From positions 3,348,001 to 3,412,000 of the forward strand of contig NZ_JATACI010000002.1 of NCBI RefSeq assembly GCF_037892195.1: DNA of 64,000 nt, given 5' to 3'. This document shows positions 26,332 through 35,187 of the stretch, one piece after another. The position numbers and the translations under genes were made by a program. Positions within the stretch are counted from its first letter, which is position 1, and each line of letters opens with the position of its first letter. The notes below the pieces were generated by a model. That model searched no databases and was not told where the DNA came from. It saw only the letters and a list, made by a program, of their open reading frames with translations. Origin of the DNA: Yoonia sp. GPGPB17. GTDB taxonomy: Bacteria; Pseudomonadota; Alphaproteobacteria; Rhodobacterales; Rhodobacteraceae.

Positions 26332-26775
26332 ATGATTGCGCGCCTCGACTATGTCGCTGTTAACGGTACCGCCATTGCAAACATGGCGAAGGCAAAGAAT
26401 GATATGCCATCAATCGACAGAAGGCTGCGGGCGCTAGTGGAGCTTCGGGTTTCGCAAATAAATGGCTGCGCATATTGCGTGGACCTACATGCGGCGGAAG
26501 CACGGCAAGCGGGTGAAACACAGCAAAGACTTGATTGTCTTACGGTGTGGCGCGAAGTGAGTTTCTTCAATGCAGCTGAAAAGGCAGCGTTCGCCTGGGC
26601 AGAAGCTGTGACCATGATCACTCAGGACGGCGCACCCGAGCCGCTTTACGCCGCGCTATCTGCGCAGTTTTCCGCGCGACAGATCGTCGACCTCACGCTG
26701 ATCATCGCTCAGATGAACGCCTGGAACCGTTTGGCGATCAGTTTTGATCATCATCCCGAACCGCGGGCCGAATAA
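26332..26775 (+). CDS. carboxymuconolactone decarboxylase/AhpD-like protein
   Basis: A 147-residue all-helical protein with the AhpD-type redox motif N-G-C46-A-Y-C49-V-D-L-H53, used in alkylhydroperoxidase-type proteins to reduce peroxides. The helix LRALVELRVSQI before it and FSARQIVDLTLIIAQMNAWNRLAI at the end are typical. Probably a cytoplasmic thiol peroxidase accessory or gamma-carboxymuconolactone decarboxylase-like enzyme; the CxxC favours the redox role. The start at 26332 follows GGAG at 6 bases. It is 108 bases after the TIGR02302 gene and convergent with the zinc-ribbon gene. Confidence 0.87.
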   Translation: MIARLDYVAVNGTAIANMAKAKNDMPSIDRRLRALVELRVSQINGCAYCVDLHAAEARQAGETQQRLDCLTVWREVSFFNAAEKAAFAWAEAVTMITQDGAPEPLYAALSAQFSARQIVDLTLIIAQMNAWNRLAISFDHHPEPRAE

Positions 26776-26815
26776 TCGTCAGGTCGTCGACCGGACCCGC
26801 CGAACTTAGACAGAG

Positions 26816-27718
26816 TTAGCCGGACGTCAATCCGCTGACCATTTCGCTCAGATTGACCCTGAGCTGGTCAATCATCGTGACATAAGAGGCCATAAACCCA
26901 GTGGTCTGCGGCAGGTTCTCGGTGATCTGATCTGCAAAGATATATGGCAGGATCAGGATTGCCAAAAGGATCAGAATGAAAAAGAAGCCACGCCGGAAAC
27001 CTTTGCGATGAACGGCTTCCTCTTTCTCGGCCTCGGTCAGACCAGAGGTGTCGTTGGCTTGCGCGCGTGCCCGCAATGTCGCGTTGATTTCGTTTATCGA
27101 AGGAACCGTACGCAGATGAGCGGCATCTGCGTTTGCATCCGCAGCCGTGCTGGAATTCGCAACGGCGGACGTTGGTGTGCCGCCTTCATCCGCAGTCATT
27201 TGGGCGATCCGCTGACGTGTTTCGTCGGCAACGACAGGTGCCGCAGGTGCGGGCGGCTTGGGGGCTTCGGGAGCAGGTGGTTTCGCAACGGGGCTGGTGG
27301 CAACGGCGGCCCCTAATGCCGCTTCCTCGCGTAGGATGCTTGCGACGGCATCATCCAAAGGCTTGCGTTGCGGTTCCGGGGCAGGTTCAGATGCGGGTGT
27401 GGTGATGTCTGGCTCTTCCACAACTTCCTTGGCGGGCATGTCTGCCTCTTCGGTGACGACGTCCTGTTGTGGTGCCTCTTCGGTTGCCACGTCCTGCTGT
27501 GATGCTTCTTCTGCCTCATTGTGGGCCGGTGTGTCTTCTGAAAGCTCTGGTTCTTTTGGTGCAATCAGTTGGGATTGCTCACGCCCCGGGATAGTTGGTT
27601 TTTCGGTCTGAAACCAAGAAAGATGGCAATTCGAGCACTGTACATCGCGCCCACCCGGTGGGATCGCGTCATCTGAGACCTCGTATTGCGCGTCACAATT
27701 GGGGCAAATCAGCCTCAT
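26816..27718 (-). CDS. zinc-ribbon (MJ0042-type) membrane protein
   Basis: Residues 1-38 form a zinc ribbon: MRLICPNCDAQYEV has C5-x2-C8, and C28-x2-C31 follows in VQCSNCHLSWFQ. Next is a long, acidic, Ala/Pro/Glu-rich linker (about 45-200) with imperfect repeats (QQDVATEEAP, QQDVVTEEA), then a membrane helix near 245-262 (FFFILILLAILILPYIFA) and a periplasmic tail. The cytoplasmic zinc ribbon plus single helix is a common alphaproteobacterial layout with no proven function. It is divergent from ftsE, with about 165 bases between starts, and may respond to or support the division machinery. Confidence 0.85.
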   Translation of the reverse strand: MRLICPNCDAQYEVSDDAIPPGGRDVQCSNCHLSWFQTEKPTIPGREQSQLIAPKEPELSEDTPAHNEAEEASQQDVATEEAPQQDVVTEEADMPAKEVVEEPDITTPASEPAPEPQRKPLDDAVASILREEAALGAAVATSPVAKPPAPEAPKPPAPAAPVVADETRQRIAQMTADEGGTPTSAVANSSTAADANADAAHLRTVPSINEINATLRARAQANDTSGLTEAEKEEAVHRKGFRRGFFFILILLAILILPYIFADQITENLPQTTGFMASYVTMIDQLRVNLSEMVSGLTSG

Positions 27719-27883
27719 GATAAAAATCCTTCTGCCCGGTGTTTTAGCTAACTTGTTGTTATCACCGCCGTCAATTTATCAACGCCTGCGCCAAACGCAA
27801 AGGTTTTGCTTAAGTGGCCTTTGCAGACATTGAAACCTGTTGCAGATTTGGGCAGAAGAGCAGGGGAATGCAGGGGAAGAACC

Positions 27884-28557
27884 GTGATTGAACTGGACAA
27901 CGTGTCATACGGATACGGCGGCAATGCGCTTTTTTCCCAATTATCCCTTACGCTTGCACCCGGCTCGTTCCATTTTCTGACCGGTCCCTCGGGTGCCGGG
28001 AAAACCACCTTGTTGCGGCTATGTTACGCCGATTTGCGCGCAATGCATGGCAAAGTGCGCCTTTTTGGCGAGGATGCAGGCGCCTTGAACCGCGACGCTG
28101 TGGCGATGTCCCGCCGACGCATTGGCGTGGTTCATCAGGATTGTCAGTTCCTGGATCACCTGAGCATTGCCGAGAATATCGCTTTGCCGCTGACCGTTTC
28201 GGATCGGACAAATGAGGCCGCTGGCAATCTTGAAGAGCTGTTAAATTGGGTGGGTCTGGGGCCGCAGGCTGGCCAGTTGCCCCCGAATTGTCGGGTGGTG
28301 AACGCCAGCGTGCTGCCTTGGCGCGTGCTGTGATAGTGTCACCCGACGTGATTATTGCCGATGAGCCGACAGGCAACGTCGATTGGGAGATGTCGCAACG
28401 TATCCTGAGCCTGCTGATTGAGCTGAACAAGATGGGCAAAACGATCCTGATTGCGACCCATGATCTGGCGATGATCCGCTCGGCCAAGTCTGACGTCAGC
28501 GCCCGTATTCTGCGGCTCACGGATGGGCAATTGTTGCAGGCAGGTGCCGAGCTATGA
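27884..28557 (+). pseudogene. ftsE: cell division ATP-binding protein FtsE, frameshifted
   Basis: ABC-type ATPase that partners FtsX in divisome activation of peptidoglycan hydrolases. From a GTG at 27884 (AGGGGAAGA upstream), Walker A is GPSGAGKTT (34-42), the Q-loop is VVHQDCQFLDHL. The frame then shifts; the rest, LSGGERQRAALARA (signature), IIADEPTGN (Walker B) and ATHDLAM (H-loop), is read in another frame and ends at 28557. The C5 run at 28280-28284 should be C6, giving QLPPELSGGERQ. A sequencing slip is likely because FtsE function is normally needed. The ftsE stop overlaps the ftsX start (ATGA). Confidence 0.9.
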
Positions 28558-29447
28558 GGGCGCTCCTTGACCTCATCGTCGGTGATCCGCTTGCCGACCG
28601 TTCAGTCCCCCAGACGGGGGTGACGGCGCGATTGACGGTGTTTGTCGCGGCTGTGATGGCCTTTTTGGCGGTGATTGCCCTAGCCGTTTCGCTGACCACC
28701 AATCGGGTGGCGAGCATCTGGGCCGAGGAACTGGCGCAGTCTGCGACTTTGCGACTGCCAGCTGATCCGGTAACGGCAGATGCACTCTTGCTTTCGGCGT
28801 TGGAGGTTCTGGAGACCACGCCGGGCATCAGCACGGTCCGCGCCTTGTCGCAGGACGAGCAACAGGCATTGCTGGAGCCTTGGTTCGGTCCTGATCTGCC
28901 CTTGGATGCACTACCGATGCCGCAACTGATCGAAATTGTCGCTGATGGTGATGGTTACGATGTTGATGGTCTGCGTGCCCGTCTGGAGGGTCAGGTGCCC
29001 GGCGCTATTCTGGATGATCATACCACATGGCGTGAACCGCTGTTGCAGGCGGCCAGCCGTGTCAGGTTGATCGGCTGGGCCGTGATCCTGCTGATTGGCG
29101 CGACGGTTGCGGCAATGATCACATTGGCGGCACAAGCGGCCCTTGCGGCCAACGTGCAGGTGATCCGCGTTCTGCGACTAGTGGGTGCGACTGATACTTA
29201 CATCGCCCGCGCCTTTGTGCGCCGGTTTACACTGCGCGCGGGTGCTGGCGGCATTATTGGTGCGATCCTTGGGGTGGCTGTGTTGGCGCTGATGCCGCAA
29301 GGCGATGCGTCGGGTAACCTGCTAATGGGCGTGGGTTTCGACGGTGCAGAATGGCTCTGGCCCTTGCTGATCCCGCTTCTGGCTGCGATTGTCGCCTTTT
29401 TTGCGACCCGTGCTGCGGCGTTTCGCAGGCTAAGGGAGCAAACATGA
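28554..29447 (+). CDS. ftsX: cell division protein FtsX
   Basis: A 297-residue ABC-type membrane subunit with four helices: about 25-47, then after a periplasmic loop (about 50-165) at about 166-190, 220-245 and 263-285. The short N-terminal cytoplasmic part and the loop layout match FtsX, which couples FtsE hydrolysis to hydrolase activation at the septum. Alphaproteobacterial FtsX is divergent; identity rests on overlap with ftsE. Four-base overlaps both with ftsE before and plsC after indicate one translationally coupled operon. Confidence 0.9.
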   Translation: MRALLDLIVGDPLADRSVPQTGVTARLTVFVAAVMAFLAVIALAVSLTTNRVASIWAEELAQSATLRLPADPVTADALLLSALEVLETTPGISTVRALSQDEQQALLEPWFGPDLPLDALPMPQLIEIVADGDGYDVDGLRARLEGQVPGAILDDHTTWREPLLQAASRVRLIGWAVILLIGATVAAMITLAAQAALAANVQVIRVLRLVGATDTYIARAFVRRFTLRAGAGGIIGAILGVAVLALMPQGDASGNLLMGVGFDGAEWLWPLLIPLLAAIVAFFATRAAAFRRLREQT

Positions 29448-30172
29448 GCGAGGCGATTCAATGGGTGCGTTCACTGATCTTTAACGGGCAGATGTATCTG
29501 GCGATGCTGGTTTTTGGCATCCTCTACCTACCCGCAGCGATTATCTCAGCTGACGGCGCCGTCGCCGCCTGTCATGCCTATTGCCGTTATGTTCGGTGGA
29601 GCGCAGGGTGGATGATTGGCCTCAAATCAGAGATTCGGGGCGAGCCACCAACGGATGAGGTGATGGTGGCCCCCAAGCACCAATCGTTCCTTGACGTGCT
29701 GATGATTTATGGCGCAATGCCGCGGGGCAAGTTCATCTTCAAAGCTATCCTGAAGTATGCCCCCATCATTGGTCAGTTTGGCTTGCGGATCGGCTGTATC
29801 CCGGTGGATCGCGGCAAGCGGGGGCAAGCGATCAAGCAGATGGTTGCGGATGTGCAAGCCGGTCGCGCGCGCCCTGGCCAGTTGATTATCTACCCTCAGG
29901 GTACGCGGATCGCGCCGGGTGTGAAGGCGCCTTACAAGATTGGAACGGGCGCTTTGTATCGCGAGCTGAACCAGCCGGTTGTACCGGTTGCCACGAACGT
30001 CGGCGTGTTCTGGCCAAAGCGCGGGGTGATGCGCAAACAGGGGACGGCTGTTTTTGAGTTCCTCCCGCGGATTGAGCCGGGGTTGGAGGTGGAAGAGTTT
30101 ATGCGGCGGTTGGAGCACGATATTGAGACCGCCTCGGATCGGCTGAACAAAGAGGCGGGCTTTCATGGCTGA
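29444..30172 (+). CDS. plsC: lysophospholipid (1-acylglycerol-3-phosphate) acyltransferase PlsC
   Basis: Adds the second acyl chain in phosphatidate synthesis. The 242-residue protein has an N-terminal membrane helix (about 15-37), the catalytic H-x4-D motif H79-QSFL-D84, a glycerol-phosphate-binding GCIPVDRGKRG stretch, and the third motif YPQGTR. The last is E-G-T-R in many relatives, Q-G-T-R in this branch. Coupled to ftsX (ATGA). Together with plsY at 6793-7404 it completes phosphatidate formation. The stop overlaps the next gene by eight bases. Confidence 0.9.
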   Translation: MSEAIQWVRSLIFNGQMYLAMLVFGILYLPAAIISADGAVAACHAYCRYVRWSAGWMIGLKSEIRGEPPTDEVMVAPKHQSFLDVLMIYGAMPRGKFIFKAILKYAPIIGQFGLRIGCIPVDRGKRGQAIKQMVADVQAGRARPGQLIIYPQGTRIAPGVKAPYKIGTGALYRELNQPVVPVATNVGVFWPKRGVMRKQGTAVFEFLPRIEPGLEVEEFMRRLEHDIETASDRLNKEAGFHG

Positions 30173-30773
30173 TCATGTGGTCAACGATGTGTTTGAGCTT
30201 GAGGCCCTTTATGGGACCCCCGGCAAAGCTTCGTTGATCAAAGTCGCCCCGCAACTGACACCGCTTTATCGCAAATGGATCATGGCTTCACGCTTTTGCG
30301 TGGTGTCAACCGTCGGGCCGGACGGCACTGACGGCAGCCCACGTGGCGACGATGGCCCTGTGGTGCAGGAGTTGGATGCCCAGACCTTGTTGTTGCCGGA
30401 TTGGCGCGGCAACAATCGTATCGACACACTGCGCAACATCGTGAATGACGGACGTATCAGTCTGATGTTCGTGGTCCCGGGATCAGACAATGTGATCCGG
30501 GTGAATGGGACGGCGGTTGTATCGCTCGCCCCCTATCTGCTGGGACGGTTCACGCAAAATGGCCGCCAACCCCGCAGTGTTGTCGTGATCAAAATTACCG
30601 AGGTTTATAGCCAATGCGCGCGTGCTTTGATACGCGCGCGGCTTTGGTCTTCGGATGATGAAAGTGCCGGGCTACCGACGATTGGCGAACTGCTGGCTGA
30701 GCAGGAAGCAGGATTTGATGGTACAGAGTACGATGCCGAGTGGGCCGGGCGCGCCGCAAAAACGATGTGGTAG
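30165..30773 (+). CDS. pyridoxamine-5'-phosphate-oxidase-like FMN-binding protein
   Basis: A 202-residue protein of the split-barrel PPOX family, closest in layout to the MSMEG_1061-type subgroup. Visible family features: WIMASRFCVVSTVGPDGTDGSPRGDD (about 38-63, first strand and FMN contact), LPDWRGNNRIDTLRNI (about 77-92), and FVVPGSDNVIRVNGTA (about 102-117). These proteins use FMN or F420 in redox reactions or binding; the substrate is unknown. Start overlaps plsC by eight bases. It abuts the convergent M50-like gene. Confidence 0.87.
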   Translation: MADHVVNDVFELEALYGTPGKASLIKVAPQLTPLYRKWIMASRFCVVSTVGPDGTDGSPRGDDGPVVQELDAQTLLLPDWRGNNRIDTLRNIVNDGRISLMFVVPGSDNVIRVNGTAVVSLAPYLLGRFTQNGRQPRSVVVIKITEVYSQCARALIRARLWSSDDESAGLPTIGELLAEQEAGFDGTEYDAEWAGRAAKTMW

Positions 30774-31445
30774 TCAGCGCAGTGTCAGATTGCTGCTGCG
30801 CCCTAAGACGTGCCGTAGTGCCCACCAAATAATTGCGAGGCTGATTCCCAGCCACAACCCACCCCACATCACTGTTGTACCGCCAAATTCCTCGGCCAGC
30901 ATCCGCGCGTCGGACCGCAGGTTGGACCGTGCGATCGTGTCGCTGAAGATATCGAAAGGCACGTAGATCATGCTGGTCAGACCAATCACGCGCAGGATCA
31001 TGTCATTGATGTTGTGGTTCAACATCACGGCGGCTGCGATCATTGCAAGGCCCGTGCCAATGGTGAAACCAAGCGCGAATACGTCGCGCACATGGAATCC
31101 CGCGATGATCAGGATGATGACGCCGGTCAACGCCATAACCTGCCTGTCCAGTTTGGTTTTGGTCGCTGCGATCAGGAGCATGACGCCGATCACAAGTGAG
31201 CCCAGATAGCCCGCGGTAAGCGTCCAGAAACGGCTGCCACCCCGGCTGAGCACAAGGCCACCTTGATCAGCCGAGACGGATAGGCTGACGACTTCACCCC
31301 CAGTTAGAATAGTAGCGATAGCGTGTGATGCCTCATGAAAGAAGACGACCAGAATTTTGAGAGGTACAAGTGCGGTGGTTTGCCAAAAGGCAAAGACCGT
31401 CGCGGTAAGCAGCAATAACTGCCAATGCCCTTTCAGGATGCGCAA
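30774..31445 (-). CDS. M50B-like membrane metalloprotease
   Basis: A 223-residue, six-helix membrane protein. The zinc motif H37-E38-A-S-H41 sits in the first or second helix (ILVVFFHEASHAI), as in the M50B-like peptidase family. The usual late Asp motif is not obvious; the family is loosely defined. It may process a membrane-bound substrate. It lies just before accA's end on the same strand (two bases after the accA stop) and is probably transcribed with it. Convergent with the PPOX gene. Confidence 0.82.
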   Translation of the reverse strand: MRILKGHWQLLLLTATVFAFWQTTALVPLKILVVFFHEASHAIATILTGGEVVSLSVSADQGGLVLSRGGSRFWTLTAGYLGSLVIGVMLLIAATKTKLDRQVMALTGVIILIIAGFHVRDVFALGFTIGTGLAMIAAAVMLNHNINDMILRVIGLTSMIYVPFDIFSDTIARSNLRSDARMLAEEFGGTTVMWGGLWLGISLAIIWWALRHVLGRSSNLTLR

Positions 31446-31447
31446 GC

Positions 31448-32410
31448 CTAGGCCGCAAGGCCCTTGGAGCCGAGCGCAAGGTACTTGTTGCGCCGGTCCG
31501 CGCGCAGCTTTTCGCCAGAAAGATCACGCAGTTCGTTCAGCATGGTGACCAGTGCTTCGCCAACGGACTTGATCGCAGATTCGCGGTTACGGTGCGCGCC
31601 CCCTTCGGGCTCTGGGATGATCCGGTCACAGACGCCCAGTTCGTGCAGGTCCTTCGAGGTCAGACGCAGGGCTTCTGCAGATTCGCGCATTTTCTCAGCG
31701 TCTTTCCATAGGATGGAGGCGCAGCCCTCGGGGCTGATCACCGAGTAGATGGAGTGTTCAAGCATTGCGACCCGGTTGGCGGATGCAAATGCCACAGCCC
31801 CACCAGAGCCACCTTCACCGATCACAACGCTGATCAGGGGCACTTTCAGCTCCAGACATTTTTCAGTCGAACGGGCAATCGCCTCGGACTGGCCGCGTTC
31901 TTCTGCGCCTTTGCCGGGGTAGGCACCGGGGGTGTCGACCAGCGTGATCACGGGCAGCCCAAAGCGGTCAGCCAGTTCCATCAGACGGATAGCTTTGCGG
32001 TATCCTTCCGGGCGGGCCATGCCAAAGTTGCGTTCGATGCGCGATTTCGTGTCGTTGCCCTTTTCGTGCCCAATGACCATGACCGGGATATCGTCGATGC
32101 GCGCAAGTCCGCCCATCACAGACAGGTCATCGGCAAAATTCCGATCACCCGCCAGCGGCGTGTATTCCGTGAACAGCGCATCAATATAGTCTTGGCAATG
32201 GGGGCGTTCAGGGTGGCGGGCCACCTGACATTTGCGCCAAGGTGTCAGGTCAGCATAAAGCGACGTCAGCAGGTCAGACGCCTTTTTATCCAGCGCTGCG
32301 GCCTCTTTTGCGACATCCATTTCAGGGTTCTCGCGGGCCATCGCGCGTAGCTCTTCGGCCTTACCTTCAATCTCGGCAAGCGGTTTTTCAAAGTCGAGGT
32401 ACTGGGTCAT
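31448..32410 (-). CDS. accA: acetyl-CoA carboxylase carboxyltransferase subunit alpha
   Basis: Together with AccD transfers CO2 from carboxybiotin to acetyl-CoA, the first step of fatty acid synthesis. The 320-residue protein has the crotonase-fold signatures: [15 protein letters not shown] at the N terminus, [21 protein letters not shown], the substrate loop [22 protein letters not shown], and [12 protein letters not shown]. Length is normal. The open frame continues upstream to about 33385, but that stretch is antisense to the repeat protein; the start at 32410 ([10 protein letters not shown]) is fixed by homology. Divergent from the repeat protein with 150 bases between. Confidence 0.95.
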   Translation of the reverse strand: MTQYLDFEKPLAEIEGKAEELRAMARENPEMDVAKEAAALDKKASDLLTSLYADLTPWRKCQVARHPERPHCQDYIDALFTEYTPLAGDRNFADDLSVMGGLARIDDIPVMVIGHEKGNDTKSRIERNFGMARPEGYRKAIRLMELADRFGLPVITLVDTPGAYPGKGAEERGQSEAIARSTEKCLELKVPLISVVIGEGGSGGAVAFASANRVAMLEHSIYSVISPEGCASILWKDAEKMRESAEALRLTSKDLHELGVCDRIIPEPEGGAHRNRESAIKSVGEALVTMLNELRDLSGEKLRADRRNKYLALGSKGLAA

Positions 32411-32560
32411 AGCTGCGCGGCCCTTTGCATGCGTTCGTAGATATATGGCGTATGGACAGGGCAAGTGCAATGTCGATGGATTGCCACATTTTTGCCATTT
32501 GCAATACATCTGCAAACGCGCCAAACAGTCGGCAATATCATAGCAAATAGGAATATTGAT

Positions 32561-33388
32561 ATGCGTATACTCAGCATCACCGCAGCCTTGGCCCTTGGTT
32601 TTACAACCCCCGCCATGGCGCAAGATATCAACTTCGGAGATGATAGCAGTGACTGGGCCAATGATGGCGAGTGCGACGATGGCCGCTTTACTGGTGAAGG
32701 CCTGACATCCACCCCGCTTCTGGAAGAAGACGTGCTTGCTGACGCCACTGACTGCCGCACGGCTTACGAGGCAGGCAAGCTCACTCTTCTTGGCGTTGCA
32801 GCAGACGGCAGCATTGATTTTGGCAACGACGATGGCGAATGGTCCAACGATGGCGAATGTGACGACATGCGGTTCGAAGGACCTGGCATGACCAGCACAC
32901 CATTGCTTCAGGATGACATCATGCGTGACGCCAGTGATTGTCGTGAGGCCTTCGAGGCGGGGCAGTTGGCGCTGCGTGGTCAAGGTGCACCCGATGCACC
33001 CGGCACACCCGATGTGATCATCAAGGGTGTCAACTTTGGCAATGATAACGGTGACTGGTCCAACGATGGCGAATGTGATGACCCGCGCTTTGAAGGTGCC
33101 GGGATGACGAGCACACCACTGTTGGCAGATGATGTGCTGCGTGACGCTACGGATTGCAGCACCGCTTTCATGGCAGGCAACCTTACGCTTCGGGGTGTTG
33201 ACGCCAAAGGCAACATCGACTTTGGCAATGACGATGGCGAATGGTCTAATGATGGTGAATGCGATGACATGCGGTTCGAAGGACCAGGCATGACCAGCAC
33301 AGTGCTGTTGTTCGACGACATTATGAGCGATGCCACCGATTGCCAAACCGCCTATGAGGCAGGCGCACTGACGCTGGTGGGGCAATAG
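32561..33388 (+). CDS. secreted protein with four 57-residue NDGECDD repeats
   Basis: A 275-residue exported protein. Signal peptide [20 protein letters not shown] (1-20). The mature protein consists of four similar 57-residue modules at about 22-78, 84-140, 156-212 and 218-274. Each has the pattern F-G-N/D-D-x-G-x-W-x-N-D-G-E-C-D-D-x-R-F-E-G, then G-M-T-S-T-x-L-L-x-D-D, then D-A-x-D-C, then A-G-x-L-x-L-x-G. The two cysteines of each module are always 27 residues apart (38/65, 100/127, 172/199, 234/261), so an intramodule disulfide is likely. The Asp/Glu loops suggest calcium binding (inference). I have seen similar [10 protein letters not shown] sequence in other marine bacterial proteins, but know no proven function. 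AGGAA lies 7 bases before the ATG. Confidence 0.9.
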   Translation: MRILSITAALALGFTTPAMAQDINFGDDSSDWANDGECDDGRFTGEGLTSTPLLEEDVLADATDCRTAYEAGKLTLLGVAADGSIDFGNDDGEWSNDGECDDMRFEGPGMTSTPLLQDDIMRDASDCREAFEAGQLALRGQGAPDAPGTPDVIIKGVNFGNDNGDWSNDGECDDPRFEGAGMTSTPLLADDVLRDATDCSTAFMAGNLTLRGVDAKGNIDFGNDDGEWSNDGECDDMRFEGPGMTSTVLLFDDIMSDATDCQTAYEAGALTLVGQ

Positions 33389-33391
33389 GAT

Positions 33392-34350
33392 TTAGCCTGC
33401 GATCATCTCGGACTGACGCACGATGACTTCGGCCTGCTTGATCGACGCGATGTCGACCAAGCGGCCTTTGTAAACAGTCGCCCCTTCACCCCGCGCCTTG
33501 GCGTCTTCCATAGCTGCCAGGATTTCGCGGGCTTCGGCAACAGCTTCCGCTGAGGGTGTGAACACCTCATTGGCAAGGGCGATCTGCTTGGGGTGGATCG
33601 CCCATTTGCCGACCATACCGAGGGTAGCTGACCGTTTCGCTTGTGCGCGATAGCCTTCGTCGTCACTGAAATCACCGAAAGGCCCGTCAACGGGCAGCAC
33701 ACCATGTGTCCGGCACGCCGCGACGATAGCCGTCTGCGCCCAATGCCATGGGTCAGAGTAGTGGCGGGTGTCGCCATGCAGCATATAGTAGTTTTCCTGC
33801 GTCCCGCCGATGCCCGTGGTCTGCATCCCCATTGAGGCAGCAAAGTCAGCCGCCCCGAGGCTCATTGCGGCCATGCGCGGTGAACTGGCGGCAATTTCTT
33901 CGACATGTGCGATGCCCGCTGCGGATTCGATGATGACCTCAAAGCTGATCGGTTTGGCGCGGCCTTTGGCCGTTTCAATCGCGGTCACGAGTGCATCGAC
34001 CGCATAGACATCCGCCGCGCAGCCGACCTTTGGGATCATGATCTGATCAATACGGCTGCTTAAGCCTGTTCCAGAACATCTACCACGTCTTTGTACCAAT
34101 AGGGTGTATCCAACCCGTTGATCCGCACGCTCAGGTATTTGGTGTTCCAATCCACATCATTGATCGCCTGAATGACGTTTGCGCGTGCTGTGTCTTTGTC
34201 CGAGGGCGATACGCTGTCCTCAAGATCAAGGTTGATCACATCTGCCGCACTTGCTGCCATTTTTTCAAACAGCTTGGTGTTTGAGCCGGGTCCGAAGAGC
34301 TGGCACCGGTTTGGGCGGGCAGGGGGCGTGGGTTGCAGGCGGAATGACAT
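33392..34350 (-). pseudogene. mcl1: L-malyl-CoA/beta-methylmalyl-CoA lyase, frameshifted
   Basis: Enzyme of the CitE-like CoA-ester lyase family; cleaves malyl-CoA and methylmalyl-CoA in the ethylmalonyl-CoA pathway. The N-terminal part (CQLFGPGSNTKLFEKMAASAADVINLDLEDSV) reads from 34350 to a stop at 34060-34062; the rest reads in another frame from about 34070 down (SRIDQIMIPKVGCAADVYAVDALV, later FEVIIESAAGI, AAMSLGAADFAASM, WAIHPKQI). Joined, it has about 318 residues, the normal size. The break is within DVLEQA[..]SRIDQIM; one missing base restores the frame. Single-base sequencing error is likely. Confidence 0.9.
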
Positions 34351-34448
34351 GGGTGATCCTTGCGGTATGATTATTTCGTCAAGAGTTGCGCAATGGGTAG
34401 AATATTGCGCAATCCTTCACAAGGCCGTTTTTGCAGTTGCAGCATTTG

Positions 34449-34736
34449 CTAGCTGGTCTTGGACATTTCGTTCAGTGTAAAGGATGCGACCGCGCCATCG
34501 GTGGCTTGCATATAAGCGGCCAAATGCGGGGCATTCATATGGGTCTGCCATAGGTCGCGATTTGTCCAGTTTTCATAAAAGACAAAGAAGCCGTGGTTTT
34601 CATTGTCAACGTGCAGATCATAGTTGATGCACCCCTCTTCGGCGCGCGTGATCGGGATCAGTTTTTCCAACTCGGCGCGGACCAGCGCCTCTTTTCCGGG
34701 GACGGCGGTGATTTGTGCAAGAATTGTCAGTGACAT
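34449..34736 (-). CDS. antibiotic biosynthesis monooxygenase (ABM)-domain protein
   Basis: A 95-residue ferredoxin-fold protein of the ABM family (YgiN/quinol monooxygenase-like): LTILAQITAVPGKEALVRAELEKLIPITRAEEGCINYDLH, then FVFYENWTNRDLWQTHMNAPHL. Members oxidise quinols or aromatic compounds without cofactor or simply bind them. Start at 34736 is supported by AAAGGAG 8 bases upstream on the minus strand. It is divergent from a HxlR regulator, which probably controls it. The pair likely handles a quinone or reactive electrophile. Confidence 0.88.
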   Translation of the reverse strand: MSLTILAQITAVPGKEALVRAELEKLIPITRAEEGCINYDLHVDNENHGFFVFYENWTNRDLWQTHMNAPHLAAYMQATDGAVASFTLNEMSKTS

Positions 34737-34848
34737 GGAAACGCTCCTTTGTTGTGTCTGAGCGGGATATGATTTACACATTCACTATACGCAAGTACGC
34801 ACAAATAATGCATATAGGTACATTTTGGATACTAAAGGGTTGAATCGC
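34737..34848. promoter_or_regulatory. divergent promoter/operator region of the HxlR-monooxygenase pair
   Basis: 112 bases, more AT-rich than the coding flanks. The centre contains a direct repeat TACGCA-AG-TACGCA (about 34786-34800) and a near-inverted pair TATACGC (left) and GCATATA (right) about 17 bases apart. Such dyads are expected for the dimeric HxlR regulator. Exact promoter boxes are not certain. Confidence 0.45.
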
Positions 34849-35187
34849 GTGGACCGCTTTGCCGCATATGACTGTAGCGACGGCTGCCCGGTCGAGGCCG
34901 CGCTCGAGCAGATTTCGGGTAAATGGAAAGGTCTTGCCATCTATCATCTGATGGGTGGCACAATGCGGTTCAACGCGCTTGTTCGGGCGTTGGGTGACGT
35001 GACCCAGCGCAGCCTGACAAAGCAACTCAGAGAGTTGGAGGCGGATGGGATCATCCATCGCGAGGTTTATCCAGTGGTGCCACCCAAGGTGGAGTACAGC
35101 CTGACAGCAAAAGGTGAAGCTCTGCGTCCGGTGATTGTTGCGCTGCATGGGTGGGGCAGCCGGAATGCGCTGCCCCTGAAAGGCTAG
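34849..35187 (+). CDS. HxlR-family transcriptional regulator
   Basis: A 112-residue winged-helix regulator: CPVEAALEQISGKWKGLAIYHL (residues about 13-34), the GTMRFNALVRALGDVTQRSLTKQLRELEADGII helix-turn-helix and recognition part, and VPPKVEYSLTAKGEALRPVI wing. The conserved cysteine pair near the N terminus (YDCSDGC) is the kind used by YodB-like members to sense quinones and aldehydes. The start is taken as GTG 34849, 9 bases after AAGGG; TTG at 34840 is possible but too near. It is divergent from the ABM monooxygenase, its likely target. Confidence 0.88.
   Translation: MDRFAAYDCSDGCPVEAALEQISGKWKGLAIYHLMGGTMRFNALVRALGDVTQRSLTKQLRELEADGIIHREVYPVVPPKVEYSLTAKGEALRPVIVALHGWGSRNALPLKG

Noticed and set aside
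32411..33385. Long open frame on the minus strand continuing upstream of accA, giving a 645-residue protein
   Set aside because: It is antisense to the four-repeat secreted protein; the repeats keep the opposite frame open. The real AccA start at 32410 is clear by family sequence.
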